Shown here: piece by piece, positions 17,295-29,637 of the stretch
How positions within the stretch are numbered: the stretch's first letter is position 1
Layout of the letters: every line of letters starts with the position of its first letter
Assembly: GCF_026712205.1 (NCBI RefSeq)
Contig: NZ_JAPPUW010000010.1
Coordinates: 124,001-188,000 of the forward strand
Source of the DNA: Pelomonas aquatica
Lineage (GTDB): Bacteria > Pseudomonadota > Gammaproteobacteria > Burkholderiales > Burkholderiaceae_C
DNA: 64,000 nucleotides
Direction of reading: 5' to 3'
The notes under the pieces: model-generated
Told to the model about the DNA's origin: nothing
The model's input: the letters and a program-made list of their open reading frames with translations, nothing else
The model's database searches: none
Position numbers and translations under genes: made by a program

Positions 17295-17562
17295 GTAGCC
17301 TGCTGGCGCTGCGGGAGTCGGATGCGTTGACACTCAAAAGCCCGCGAGCAAGGCGCGAAGTCGAAGCTGGGGTCGTCCCCAGCGAGGCTTCGCAACGCCG
17401 CGCGCGGGCTTTTGAGTGACAACCCTTCGGGAGAGGGGCTGCGCGGGCGCATGGCGTCGTTGCGCGCCTTGCCCGGGCACCCAGCCCGGGCTTCAGCGCG
17501 GCGCCTAGCCCTGCACCCGCGCAGCCCCTCTCGCACCGACTCCCGCAGCGCCAGCAGGCTAC
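17295..17562. repeat. nested inverted-repeat element (27-bp perfect outer arms)
   Basis: The outer arms 17295-17321 and 17536-17562 are perfect 27-bp reverse complements (outer half CTGCTGGCGCTGCGGGAGTC). Inside lie two independent hairpins. The first is 17326-17423, with 21-bp arms. The second is 17431-17532, with perfect 17-bp arms (GAGAGGGGCTGCGCGGG) and an inner GCCCGGGC-ACCCA-GCCCGGGC stem (17471-17491). Together they can fold as a three-way junction or cruciform. It fills the gap between purE and the thioredoxin gene and has no coding potential. A MITE-like element or a structured RNA are both possible. Confidence 0.8.
17326..17423. repeat. long hairpin, 'AAGGCGCGAAG' family member A
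   Basis: The arms 17326-17346 and 17403-17423 are complementary at 20 of 21 positions and contain CACTCAAAAGCCCGCG. The interior holds CAAGGCGCGAAGTCGAAG, a small GCTGGGG-TCGT-CCCCAGC stem, and GCAACGC. The same interior landmarks occur at 53049-53153, where the arms are a different sequence but are again self-complementary. Confidence 0.65.
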
Positions 17563-17572
17563 TCATTCCGCC

Positions 17573-18526
17573 ATGATCGACATCACCCTCCAGAACTTCG
17601 AAGCCGAACTCATCGTCGCGTCCCAGCAGCGCCCCGTGCTGCTGGACATCTGGGCGCCGTGGTGCGGCCCCTGCCGCACGCTCGGCCCCATCCTGGAGAA
17701 GCTGGAAGAGGCTTACGCCGGCCGCTTCACGCTGGCCAAGCTCAACAGCGACGAGGTGCCCGAGATCGCGACCCAGCTGAGCCAGATGTTCGGCGTGCGC
17801 TCCATCCCCTTCTGCGTGATGTTCGCCGGCGGCCAGCCGGTGGACGGCTTCGTCGGCGCGCTGCCCGAGGCCCAGATCCGCGAATTCCTGGACAAGCATG
17901 TGCCGGCCGGCGAGGAGCTGGAGGCCGAGGCCGACGTGGCCGCCGCCGAGGACCTGATGGCCGACGGCGACCTGGAGGCCGCGCTGGCCAGGCTGGCGCA
18001 TGCGGTGCAGACCGACCCGGCCAACGACGTCGCCCGCTTCGACTACGTGAAGGCACTGCTGGAGCTGGGCCTGGTGGCCGAGGCGCGCGCCGCCTTCGAG
18101 CCCGTGGCCGCCAAGGCCGCCGACACGCTGGTGCCCGCGCCGCGCTTGGCCGCGCTGGCCACCTGGCTGGCCGCCTGCGAGGCCGCCGCGCACGCCGACC
18201 CGGCCGCGCTGCAGGCCGCCATCGCCGCGAACAAGCGCGACTTCGATGCGCGCTTCGCGCTCGCGCAGACGCATCTGGCCGGCCAGCGCTTCACCGCGGC
18301 GATGGACGAGCTGCTGGAGATCATCATGCGCGACAAGGCCTGGAACCTTGATGCCGCGCGCAAGGCCTATGTGGCCATCCTGGAACTGCTGGCCAAGCCG
18401 GCGCCGAAGCCGGCCGCCGAGGCCAAGACCGGCGGCACGCTGGAGATCACCGGCAAGGCCGCCGTCGTGCACAGCGACCCGCTGATCGACCAGTACCGCC
18501 GCAAGCTGTCGATGGCGCTGTTCTGA
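17573..18526 (+). CDS. cnoX: thioredoxin-TPR fusion (CnoX/YbbN family)
   Basis: Protein of 317 residues. The N-terminal thioredoxin domain has the classical active site WAPWCGPC (Cys31 and Cys34) and a cis-proline segment SIPFCVMF. The C-terminal 190 residues are TPR-like helices (AAAEDLMADGDLEAALARL...). E. coli CnoX is a holdase that works with GroEL and has lost one active-site cysteine; here both are present, so redox activity is likely as in other bacterial homologues. It starts 10 bp after the nested inverted repeat. Confidence 0.88.
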   Translation: MIDITLQNFEAELIVASQQRPVLLDIWAPWCGPCRTLGPILEKLEEAYAGRFTLAKLNSDEVPEIATQLSQMFGVRSIPFCVMFAGGQPVDGFVGALPEAQIREFLDKHVPAGEELEAEADVAAAEDLMADGDLEAALARLAHAVQTDPANDVARFDYVKALLELGLVAEARAAFEPVAAKAADTLVPAPRLAALATWLAACEAAAHADPAALQAAIAANKRDFDARFALAQTHLAGQRFTAAMDELLEIIMRDKAWNLDAARKAYVAILELLAKPAPKPAAEAKTGGTLEITGKAAVVHSDPLIDQYRRKLSMALF

Positions 18527-18542
18527 CGCGCGGCCCCGCGCC

Positions 18543-20270
18543 TCAGGGCGCGCGCTGGCTGTTGCGGATCTCGCGCAGCTTCACGCACTCCGGGTGGTTC
18601 TGGAACACCGGCCGCTCGCACTGGCGGTCGATGCACCAGGCCAGCGCCAGCAGCACGCGCCGGCCGCAGGCTTCGGTCGGGCTGCGCGCCTCGGGGTCGG
18701 CGGCGGCGCTGGCACCGGCCGTCGCCGCCGACCCCGGCCTGGCCGTGGCCGCCGGGCTGGCGGCCACCGGCTCGGGCGCCGCGAAGACGGGGCTGCGCGG
18801 CATGGCGTGCGGCTCCGCGGTCTTTTCGGGCGCGACGGGCCTGAGCGCGCCGTCGCGGCGCGGCGGCGCCGTCGCGGCCGAGGCGCGGCCGGCGACGCTC
18901 GCCGCCGGCGTGGCCTTGGCCACCGCCACATCCGCCACCACCGACGGGGCCGGGGGCGCGCTGGCCACCGCCGCCACCGATGCTGCCGGCTCGGCCCGCG
19001 CGACGGTGGCGGATGCGGCCGCGGCCGCGGCGTCTGCGGCCTGCGCCGCCGACTGGGCCGGATGGCTGCGCAACTGCATCACGAAGAGGCCGAGCAGCAG
19101 CAGCGCGACGACAGCGGCGGCCGCGAACAGCGGCGCCCTGGAGCGCCGGGCCGCAGCCGCCGGCACGGGCGCGCTCGGCGCGGCGGGCGGGCGCGGCGTC
19201 GCGGCCTTGGCCGGTTGCTGCGGCTGCGGCGCCTGGGGTGCGGTACGCGATGCCGGCACGACGATGGTTTCCTCCGACTCCGGAGGCTGCGCCTGCACGG
19301 TGTCAGCGAACTCGACGTCCAGCGCCGCCTCGGGCGTCGATGCGGCACGCGGCGGCGCGGGCTGGGCGGCCGGCACGCCGGCGCGGCCTTCCAGCACCTC
19401 GCGCCAGGCGGCGGCGCTTTGCGGGCGCTGGTGGGGCGGCACGCGCAGCGCCCAGTCCAGCGCCGCGAGGAAGGCGGGCGAATAGCCCGGCACGGCCAGC
19501 GGCGCCAGTTCGTCGCCCATCGCGCGCGCCGTGCAGGGCGGCGGCGGGCGGCCGGTCAGCAGATCGTGCATGGCCGCGGCCAGCGCATAGAAATCCGTCC
19601 ACGGGCCCTGCTTCAGGCTGGTGGCCTCGGCGTACTGCTCGATGGGCGCATAGCTGGGCTTGAGGATGGCCGTGAAGACCTGGGTATGGTCGCCGATGGC
19701 CTGGCGGGCGGCGCCGAAGTCCAGCAGGATAGGCGGGCCGCCGTCGGCCGGCAGGAAGATGTTGTCGGGCGCGACGTCACGGTGCCAGACATGCTGGGCA
19801 TGCAGCACGGCCAGGCCGCCCAGCACGGCGTCGAAGATGCGCCGCGTCCAGGCCTCGGGCGGCGGCATGGGCTGGGCCTTGCGCGCCTCGCGCAGGTTCT
19901 GGCCCACCAGGCGCGGCATGGCCATATAGGCCGTGCCGTTGGCTTCCCAGAAGCGGTAGACCTTGAGCAGCGAGGGGTGGTCGAAGCGGGCCAGCAGCCG
20001 GGCCTCGTTGACGAAGCTGCGCCGGCCCAGCTCGAAGGTCTCGCGCATCGACATCGAGCGCACCGACACCTGGGACTGGCCGTCGCGCTGCGCGAACTGG
20101 CTGGGCATGTACTCCTTGATCGCGACCTCGCGCTCCAGCGAGTGGTCGCGCGCGAGGTAGACGATGCCGAAGCCGCCCACGCCGAGGGTGCCCAGGATCT
20201 CCAGCTCGCCGAAGCGCGTGCCGGCCGGCAGGGCATTGATGCTGTCGTCGTCGCGGGCGTCGGCGGTCAT
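18543..20270 (-). CDS. membrane-anchored Hanks-type Ser/Thr protein kinase
   Basis: Protein of 575 residues. The kinase domain spans about residues 20-295: glycine loop GVGGFG (30-35), AIK lysine 52, catalytic loop HRDVAPDN (163-170) and DFG (184-186). An Ala/Pro-rich linker is followed by one membrane helix (LFAAAAVVALLLLGLFVMQL, about 380-400). A long low-complexity Ala/Pro region leads to a short C-terminal segment with four cysteines (EACGRRVLLALAWCIDRQCE, then HPEC), presumably periplasmic. Substrates are unknown. No phosphatase or FHA partner is adjacent. Confidence 0.87.
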   Translation of the reverse strand: MTADARDDDSINALPAGTRFGELEILGTLGVGGFGIVYLARDHSLEREVAIKEYMPSQFAQRDGQSQVSVRSMSMRETFELGRRSFVNEARLLARFDHPSLLKVYRFWEANGTAYMAMPRLVGQNLREARKAQPMPPPEAWTRRIFDAVLGGLAVLHAQHVWHRDVAPDNIFLPADGGPPILLDFGAARQAIGDHTQVFTAILKPSYAPIEQYAEATSLKQGPWTDFYALAAAMHDLLTGRPPPPCTARAMGDELAPLAVPGYSPAFLAALDWALRVPPHQRPQSAAAWREVLEGRAGVPAAQPAPPRAASTPEAALDVEFADTVQAQPPESEETIVVPASRTAPQAPQPQQPAKAATPRPPAAPSAPVPAAAARRSRAPLFAAAAVVALLLLGLFVMQLRSHPAQSAAQAADAAAAAASATVARAEPAASVAAVASAPPAPSVVADVAVAKATPAASVAGRASAATAPPRRDGALRPVAPEKTAEPHAMPRSPVFAAPEPVAASPAATARPGSAATAGASAAADPEARSPTEACGRRVLLALAWCIDRQCERPVFQNHPECVKLREIRNSQRAP

Positions 20271-20334
20271 AGGCCGGCGAGGGTAACCCAGCCGGCCCCG
20301 CCAGCCCCCCTCGCATAAGCCCTTAAGAAAGGAT

Positions 20335-21468
20335 TCAGCGTGGCGGATGCCCCAAGCCGGCGCGGTTCAGGCGCTCGCACCAGTCGCGGCGCTGGGCCGC
20401 GTCTTCGGCCCAGGCGGCGGCCGCCGCATCGGCCTGGGCCGCGGCCAGCCTGTCCTCGTGCAGCCTGGCGTAGACCTGGGCCAGGCGGGCGTGCAGCGCG
20501 GCGCGCTCGTCGATGTCGCAGCTGGGCTGGTCCTCGGCCAGCACCTCCAGCGCGGCCTGGTCGGCCAGTGCGCGGGCGCGCAGCGCGTCGCCGCTGTTGG
20601 CCCAGCACCAGGCCAGGTCGGCCAGCAGGCTGCCGCCCAGACGCGCCAGGCCGGCGGCCATCGCGGCCGGCAGCTGGGCCTCCAGCAGCGCGGCCGCCTC
20701 GGCGTAGTCGCCCTGCACGACCATCAGCTGGGCGCGCAGCAGCGGCATCAGGTCGCCGCGGGCGGAGCCGCCGACCGCGTCGTCGAAGTGGCCGACGGAC
20801 TCGACGCCGAGCAGCACGGCCGGCGCCTCGCCCGGCTCGCCGGCCAGCGCGGCATGGCGGATGCGCAGCGCGCGCATCTGCGTCTGGTTGTAGAGCAGGG
20901 CCGCCATGCCGGCGTCGTCGCCCTCGGCGATGGCGTGCTGGCGCGCCCAGGCATACCAGGGCGAGGCCGCGGCCTCGCCGCCGGCCAGGCTCCAGGCCGA
21001 GGCCAGCGCCGTCGCGACGCGGTAGGCGGCGCCGTGGTCGTCGGGCGTCAGCGCGGCCAGCGTGGCCTGGGCATGGGCGATGAGGCCGTCGATGTCGCGG
21101 CCGACGAAATCCATCTGCGCCAGCCAGGCGTCGGCCAGGGTCCGCAGCGGCACGAGGCCGGCGGCGTCGGCGATCACGCGGGCGCGGCGCACGCGCTCGC
21201 GCGCACCGCCGCCGAAGCCCGAGAACGCGCCGAAATAGGCCATCAGGCCCTGGGCCAGGTGCAGCCAGGCGGCCAGCTCGGCGCGCGGATGCACGAGGGC
21301 GAGGGCATGCAGCCGGTCCAGCGCCTCGCGGGCCTCGGCGTCGCGGCCGTGGCGCAGCCACAGGATGGCGCGCTGGACCTGCAGCACGGCCGCGCGCGCC
21401 GGCATCGCGGCCACGGCGGCGATTTCGCCGTCGAGCCGCTGGGCGAGCCGGCTGCGCAGCTTCACCAT
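20335..21468 (-). CDS. helical-repeat (TPR-like) protein, unknown function
   Basis: Protein of 377 residues made almost wholly of Ala/Leu-rich helix pairs typical of TPR solenoids (for example WLRHGRDAEAREALDRLHAL, MVVQGDYAEAAALLEAQL, RALADQAALEVLAEDQPSC). There is no signal peptide or catalytic motif. ATG 21468 overlaps the purC stop (TGATG); a GTG one codon earlier is possible. Coupling to purC suggests co-expression, but no purine role can be read from the protein. It could be a scaffold or an adaptor domain of a lost larger regulator. Confidence 0.65.
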   Translation of the reverse strand: MVKLRSRLAQRLDGEIAAVAAMPARAAVLQVQRAILWLRHGRDAEAREALDRLHALALVHPRAELAAWLHLAQGLMAYFGAFSGFGGGARERVRRARVIADAAGLVPLRTLADAWLAQMDFVGRDIDGLIAHAQATLAALTPDDHGAAYRVATALASAWSLAGGEAAASPWYAWARQHAIAEGDDAGMAALLYNQTQMRALRIRHAALAGEPGEAPAVLLGVESVGHFDDAVGGSARGDLMPLLRAQLMVVQGDYAEAAALLEAQLPAAMAAGLARLGGSLLADLAWCWANSGDALRARALADQAALEVLAEDQPSCDIDERAALHARLAQVYARLHEDRLAAAQADAAAAAWAEDAAQRRDWCERLNRAGLGHPPR

Positions 21469-22367
21469 CACGCGGTCAGGCGCTGCAGGGCCTCTTCGTA
21501 CTTCTGCACCGTGTTGGCGATGACCTCGGCCGGCAGGGCTGGCGCGGGCGCCTTCTTGCCCCAGGGCTGGCCGTCGATGCGCACGGCCTCCAGCCAGTCG
21601 CGCACGAACTGCTTGTCGTAGCTCGGCGGGTTGCGGCCCGGCGCATAGCTCTCGACCGGCCAGTAGCGCGAGGAGTCGGGCGTCAGCACCTCGTCCATCA
21701 GCGTCAGCGTGCCGTCGGCGTCCAGCCCGAACTCGAACTTGGTGTCGGCAATGATGATGCCCTTGGTCAGCGCGAAGTCGGCCGCGCGCCGGTAGAGCTG
21801 GATGGAGATGTCGCGCACGCGGGCGGCGAGGTCGGCGCCGATGATGGCGGCGGCCTGCTCGAACGAGATGTTCTCGTCGTGGTCGCCCATCTCGGCCTTG
21901 GTGGCAGGCGTGAAAATGGGCGCGGGCAGCTTGTCGGCATTGCGCAGGCCGGCCGGCAGCGCGACGCCGCAGACGTTCTGCGTCTTCTGGTATTCGGCCC
22001 AGCCGCTGCCGGCCAGGTAGCCGCGCACGACGGCCTCGATGGGCAGGGGCTTGAGGCGCTTGACCAGCATCGCGCGGTCGCGGATCTGCGCGCGCTCGGC
22101 CTCCGTCTGCACGGCGGACAGCGGGTCGTCGCCGGTCAGGTGGTTGGGGACGATGCCCTGCAGCTTGTCGAACCAGAACAGCGCCATCCGCGTCAGCAGC
22201 GCGCCCTTGCCCGGGATGGGCTCGCCCATGATGACGTCGAAGGCCGACAGCCGGTCGCTGGCCACCATCAGGATGCGGTCCGCGCCGACGGCATAGTTCT
22301 CGCGCACCTTGCCGCGGCCGAGCAGCGGCAGGGAGGTCAGGCTGGATTCGTAGAGCGCTTGGGGCAT
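21468..22367 (-). CDS. purC: phosphoribosylaminoimidazole-succinocarboxamide synthase
   Basis: Protein of 299 residues. It ligates aspartate to CAIR with ATP, the step following PurE/PurK. SAICAR synthase signatures: [49 protein letters not shown] and [14 protein letters not shown]. The length fits the single-domain bacterial enzyme. It is the first gene of a two-gene unit with the TPR-like gene and is divergent from the efflux operon at 22494. Confidence 0.95.
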   Translation of the reverse strand: MPQALYESSLTSLPLLGRGKVRENYAVGADRILMVASDRLSAFDVIMGEPIPGKGALLTRMALFWFDKLQGIVPNHLTGDDPLSAVQTEAERAQIRDRAMLVKRLKPLPIEAVVRGYLAGSGWAEYQKTQNVCGVALPAGLRNADKLPAPIFTPATKAEMGDHDENISFEQAAAIIGADLAARVRDISIQLYRRAADFALTKGIIIADTKFEFGLDADGTLTLMDEVLTPDSSRYWPVESYAPGRNPPSYDKQFVRDWLEAVRIDGQPWGKKAPAPALPAEVIANTVQKYEEALQRLTA

Positions 22368-22444
22368 GACGGCGGGCGAAAGGACGAGGCGGCGGATTTT
22401 AGGTGTTGGGTGAGGCCAGGCGCCCGAATTGAACCGCCGGCGCC

Positions 22445-22484
22445 GAGCACGCGCTGCAGCGCGCGCTCAAGCGCCTCCTAGAAT
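22445..22484 (+). promoter_or_regulatory. palindrome and -10 element before the RND efflux operon
   Basis: GAGCACGCGCTG-CAGCGCGCGCTC (22445-22468) is a 24-bp near-perfect palindrome (11 of 12 pairs) centred on CTGCAG. A TAGAAT hexamer follows at 22479-22484, 10 bp before the first ATG. The arrangement fits a repressor or MerR-type operator overlapping a promoter; no regulator gene is adjacent. Confidence 0.4.
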
Positions 22485-22493
22485 CGTCCGGCC

Positions 22494-22829
22494 ATGGCCG
22501 TCTTCCTGCGCCCGCTCTTCCTGCGCCTGCTCCTGTTGTGCGTCATGCTCAACCTGGGAGACGCGCCCTATGTGGACGAGCTGATGGCCGAGGTGGGCCA
22601 GGAGCAGGCCATCGCCGGGCCTGCCAAGGCCTCGGCGGAACAGGCCGGCCTGCACAAGCACTCCGTCTACGAGGAGCTGATCGCCCTCGTGGCCATGCCG
22701 ATGCCGCCGGCGCCGGCGCCGAGCTTCGATGAGCCCGGCCAGCGCCTGCCGGCCACGGTGCGCTGGCTGCCGCTGTCGGCGCGTGCCTCGCCCATCGAGA
22801 GACCTCCGAGGTTCGTGGCAGCGGCCTGA
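22494..22829 (+). CDS. small exported protein preceding RND genes (CzcI-like position)
   Basis: Protein of 111 residues with a hydrophobic N-terminal signal (FLRPLFLRLLLLCVMLNLG) and a proline-rich tail (AMPMPPAPAPSFDEPGQ). I recognise no domain. Its place at the head of a czc-like outer-membrane/adaptor/RND operon is that of CzcI, a small periplasmic protein affecting CzcCBA expression, but sequence resemblance is weak, so the name is not assigned. The next gene starts 63 bp later. Confidence 0.5.
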   Translation: MAVFLRPLFLRLLLLCVMLNLGDAPYVDELMAEVGQEQAIAGPAKASAEQAGLHKHSVYEELIALVAMPMPPAPAPSFDEPGQRLPATVRWLPLSARASPIERPPRFVAAA

Positions 22830-22892
22830 CCGCCCATCGAGCCGGCGCGCGCCCGCTGCCGCGCCGCCCGTCCGCCCACCCTCCGGAGTTCC

Positions 22893-24215
22893 ATGAACAC
22901 GCCCTTCGCCGCCCTCGCGGCCGTCGCCGGCGCCTGCGCGGCCCTCGCCGGCTGCGCGGGCTACCAGCCCCGCCCCCTCGACCCGCAGGCCGAGGCCGCC
23001 GCCTTCGAGGCGCGCGCCATCGGCCCCGGCCCCTGGCGCCTCGCCGCCCTGCAGGACGAAGCCGCCCACCGCCACCCCGAGGCCGCGCTCGCGGCCGCCC
23101 GGCTTCAGGCCGCCGACGCGGCCGCGCGAGCGGCGGGCGCGCGCCCCAACCCGGCGCTCTCGGCCTCGGCGCAGCAGAACCGCAGCGCCGCGCCCGGCAC
23201 GCCGGCGTGGACCTATGGCCTGGGCCTGGACCTGCCGATGGAGACGGCCGGCAAGCGCGAGCTGCGCGCCGCGCGCGCGGCCTGGCTGGCCCGCGCGGCG
23301 CAGCAGGCCCAGGCCGAGGCCCTGTGGCACATCCGCTCGCGCACGCGGGAGGCCTATCTGGCCGCCTATCCGCTGGAGCGCGAGACGCTGGAACGCGCGG
23401 CCCTCCAGCAGGCCCTGGCCGATGACAGCGAGCGCCGCCTGGCAGCCGGCATGATCGGCAGCGGCGAGGCCCTGCAGGCGCGCCTGGCTGCCCGCCAGGC
23501 CCAGCTGGCGGCCCAGGAGGCCTTGCGCCGCCGCGACGAGGGCCGGCGCCGGCTGGCCGCCTCGCTCGGCCTGCCCGCGCAGGCCCTGGACGCGGCCCGG
23601 CTGCCCTTCGACGACCTGGGCCCCACGGCCCTGCCCGAGCCCGCCGCCCTCGCGACGGCCGCCCGGGGCGCGTTGCAGACCCGCCCCGATGTGCTGGCGG
23701 CGCTGGCCGACTACGAGGCCTCGCAGGCGGCGCTGCAGATCGAGATCGCGCGCCAGTACCCGGATCTCGCCATCGGCCCCGGCTACAGCTGGGACGCCGG
23801 CGCGCTGAAATGGTCGCTCGGCCTCGCGCTGAGCCTGCCGGTCTTCGACCGCAACCAGGGCCCCATCGCCGAGGCCAAGGCGCGTCGCGAAGAGGCGGCG
23901 GCCGCCTTTCGCGGCGTGCAGGAGCAGGCCATGGCCGAGATCGCCGACTCGCAGGCGGCCTACGGCCAGGCCCGCCGGCAGCTGGACCTGGCCGCGCGCA
24001 TCGCCGCGGACCAGGGCGCCCGGCTGCATGCCGCAACGGCGGCCTTCGAGGCCGGCGCCATCGACAGGCCGGCCCTGCTGGCCGCCCGGCTGGAGGCCTC
24101 CGCGGCCGACGCCGCCCTGACCGAATCCACGCTCGACGCCCACCGGGCGGCCGGCCGCGTCGAAGACGCGCTGCGCCGCCCGCTGCCGAGCGCTCCGACG
24201 AAAGCCCAGCCATGA
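22893..24215 (+). CDS. TolC-family outer-membrane efflux lipoprotein (CzcC/CusC-like)
   Basis: Protein of 440 residues with a lipobox (ACAALAGCAGYQP). Two repeats of the outer-membrane efflux fold are visible: the first around ARPNPALSASAQQNRSAAP with DLPMETAGKRELR, the second around IARQYPDLAIGPGYSWDAG and SLGLALSLPVFDRNQGPIAEAKARREEAA. Long coiled-coil helices lie between them. It forms the outer-membrane duct of the tripartite pump encoded by the next two genes; its stop overlaps the adaptor start (ATGA). Confidence 0.87.
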   Translation: MNTPFAALAAVAGACAALAGCAGYQPRPLDPQAEAAAFEARAIGPGPWRLAALQDEAAHRHPEAALAAARLQAADAAARAAGARPNPALSASAQQNRSAAPGTPAWTYGLGLDLPMETAGKRELRAARAAWLARAAQQAQAEALWHIRSRTREAYLAAYPLERETLERAALQQALADDSERRLAAGMIGSGEALQARLAARQAQLAAQEALRRRDEGRRRLAASLGLPAQALDAARLPFDDLGPTALPEPAALATAARGALQTRPDVLAALADYEASQAALQIEIARQYPDLAIGPGYSWDAGALKWSLGLALSLPVFDRNQGPIAEAKARREEAAAAFRGVQEQAMAEIADSQAAYGQARRQLDLAARIAADQGARLHAATAAFEAGAIDRPALLAARLEASAADAALTESTLDAHRAAGRVEDALRRPLPSAPTKAQP

Positions 24216-25248
24216 AGCGCAAGCACACCCTCGGCGCCGCCGCGACGGCAACCCTTCTCGCAGTCCTTGCCGGCCTCGCCGGCTTGTCGGCCTGGCGCGC
24301 GCATTCCGAAGCCGCCCCGCCTGCGGCCGCGGGCGAGGCCGCCCGCGCGCACGAGACCGACACCGAGCCCGGCGTGTCGCTCGACCAGGAAGCCCGTGAG
24401 CGCGCAGGCATCGAGACCGCCGACGCACGCGCCAGCGAGGCACAAGCCCCGACCCTCGCGATCGCGACGGTCCTGCCGATGCAGGAGCTGATCGACGCTG
24501 CAGCGTCCATCGCCAATGCGCGTGCCCAGGCCGAACGCGCGGACGCCGCGCTCGAGGCCTCGCGCCGCGACCACGAGCGCGTCAAAGGCCTGCACGCGCT
24601 GGAGCGCAATGCGTCCGACCGCGCCCTCGAGAGCGCCGAGGCCGCCTGGCGCGCCGACGCGGCGGGTGCCCAAGCTGCTGGCGCCGCATTGCAGGCCGCG
24701 CAGGCGTCCGCCCGAGCGCGCTGGGGCGCCGCGCTCACCCAGTCGATGGTGACGCGCGGCGGGCTCTGGTTGGACCTCGAGGCGGGCCGGCAGCTCCTGC
24801 TTCGCGTCACGGCCGCATCCGGCCCGGCGCCGGTCGTCATGCCCGCGTCGATGGACGTCGAGCTCGCTTCCGAAAGCCATCGTCGGGCGCGGCTGATCGC
24901 GCAGTCCCCGACTTCGGATCCGCGCGTCCAAGGGCCGGCCTACTTCTATGCGATGGACGGCCTAGGTGCCGCCGTCGGTCAAACGCTGCAGGCGCACATC
25001 GCATCCGGCGCCAAGCAGTCCGGCGCGTGGCTGCCCGCGGGGGCCCTGCTGTGGTGGCAGGGCCGGCAATGGGCCTATGTGGAAGAGGCGCCGGGGCGCT
25101 TCGAGCGGCGCGAGGCCGCCGACGCCCGCCGCGTCGAGGGCGGCTGGTTCGTGCCCGGCTTCAAGCCCGCCCGGGTCGCGTCGCGCGGCGCTCAGTCGCT
25201 GCTCTCGCAGGAGCTGCGCGCGGCCATCAAGCTCGGCGAGGACGACAA

Positions 25249-25252
<4 letters not shown>
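24212..25252 (+). CDS. periplasmic adaptor (membrane-fusion) protein of RND pump
   Basis: Protein of 346 residues with an N-terminal hydrophobic signal/anchor (TLLAVLAGLAGLSAW). A coiled-coil hairpin (ANARAQAERADAALEASRRD to QAAQASARARWG, about 100-180) is typical of adaptors. The flanking lipoyl and beta-barrel parts are short and divergent; only fragments such as LPAGALLWWQGRQWAYVEE and VASRGAQSLLSQELRAAI match CusB/CzcB-like proteins. No His/Met-rich metal-binding N-terminus is present. It overlaps both neighbours by ATGA. Confidence 0.78.
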
Positions 25253-28371
<3,119 letters not shown>

Positions 28372-28479
28372 GGCGAGCTCCATGTCCCGGCCGGACCGGG
28401 GCGGGCGGCGGGGCCGTTCCCATGGTAGGGTGCGGCGATCGCTTCGCGGGAAATTCCGCCCACGCTCCGAGGTGACGCG

Positions 28480-29637
28480 ATGACAGGCTTCGAGGGCATT
28501 TCCGCAGCCGAGCTTTCCGACCTGATCGGCGCGATCTACGACTGCTCGCTCGATCCCCAGCGCTGGGTCGCGACGTCGCGAAGGATCGCCGAATGCTGCG
28601 ACAGCGGTGCGGGCGGCATCTGCGTGCATGACCTGCGCCATCGCCAGAACGACCAGCTGTTCGTGTTCGGCTACGCGCCCGAGTTCCTGCGGACGCTGGC
28701 CGCCCGCTACGCCGACAGCCCCATGGCCGTGGCGGACATCGTCGCCAACGTCGGCGACGTGAGCGCGCTGTCGATGGAGCGCTTCCAGCCGCACGACAGC
28801 CGCTTCCACGGCGAGGTTCTGCAACCCTATGGCATCCGGGACCTGATGTGGTTTCCGGCGCTGCGCACCGGCGGGCGCGCGGCATCGCTGCATGTGTCGC
28901 GCGGCGACGCCGCGGCGCACTACCAGCCGCGCGACCTCGGCCTGTTCGGACTGCTGGCCCCGCATGTCTGCCGAGCCCTGGCGATTTCCGATGCGCTCGA
29001 CATCCGGGTGCTGAAGTCGGAGCTGCTCGAGCGCACGCTCGACGGCCTGGCGGCCGGCGTGTTTCTCGCGGCGCGGGATCGACGCATCGTCTACATGAAC
29101 ACCTCCGCCGAGCGCCAGGTGAGGGCGGGCCGGTCGATTCGCCTGGTCAACGACCGGCTGGCCGCCATCGATCCGGCCGCACACCATGCGCTGGACCTGG
29201 CCATCGAGGCCTGCGGCCACGCCGGTGCCGTCATTGACGCGCAGAACCCGTCCATCGGCCTCCCCGACGGGCGCGGCGGGGGCACCGTCGCCACCCTGCT
29301 GCCGGTCGCCGACGGCCAGCGCAGCGGGGTTCTCGCGCCCTTCGCGGCCAGCGTCGCGATATTCATCCAGTATCCCGCCCATGTGCCGCTCATGCCCGGC
29401 GAGGCCTTTGCGCGCCTGCACGGACTCACGGGCAGCGAGCTGCGCGTGCTGATGGCGCTGTCGCAGGGCCTCGGCGGCGTCCAGACCGCCGACATGCTCG
29501 GCGTCGGAGAGCCCACGGTTCGGACCCATCTGCAGCGGATCTATGCCAAGACCGGCACCTCCAAGCAGGGCGATCTGCTGCGTCTGCTGCACTGCTCGAC
29601 GCCGCCGACGCGGCTCCCGCTGCGCCTTGCCGACTGA
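28480..29637 (+). CDS. LuxR-family transcriptional regulator
   Basis: Protein of 385 residues. The last 65 residues form a LuxR HTH (LTGSELRVLMALSQGLGGVQTADMLGVGEPTVRTHLQRIYAKTG; broken here by a 'GLGGVQTA' variant of the usual 'G.s.keIA'). The N-terminal 300 residues are a sensor region with PAS-like parts (VFLAARDRRIVYMNTSAERQV). There is no receiver domain. It lies 2.0 kb from the end of the DUF1302/DUF1329 operon; such operons often have a LuxR-type neighbour, so a regulatory link is possible but unproven. Its effector is unknown. Confidence 0.8.
   Translation: MTGFEGISAAELSDLIGAIYDCSLDPQRWVATSRRIAECCDSGAGGICVHDLRHRQNDQLFVFGYAPEFLRTLAARYADSPMAVADIVANVGDVSALSMERFQPHDSRFHGEVLQPYGIRDLMWFPALRTGGRAASLHVSRGDAAAHYQPRDLGLFGLLAPHVCRALAISDALDIRVLKSELLERTLDGLAAGVFLAARDRRIVYMNTSAERQVRAGRSIRLVNDRLAAIDPAAHHALDLAIEACGHAGAVIDAQNPSIGLPDGRGGGTVATLLPVADGQRSGVLAPFAASVAIFIQYPAHVPLMPGEAFARLHGLTGSELRVLMALSQGLGGVQTADMLGVGEPTVRTHLQRIYAKTGTSKQGDLLRLLHCSTPPTRLPLRLAD

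Noticed and set aside
17431-17532. Rho-independent terminator for purE or cnoX
   Set aside because: The hairpin lies upstream of both divergent genes and has no T-tract, so a simple terminator role does not fit.
18562-20318. Open frames opposite the Ser/Thr kinase
   Set aside because: Ala/Thr/Gly-rich mirror of the kinase's low-complexity linker; no domain.
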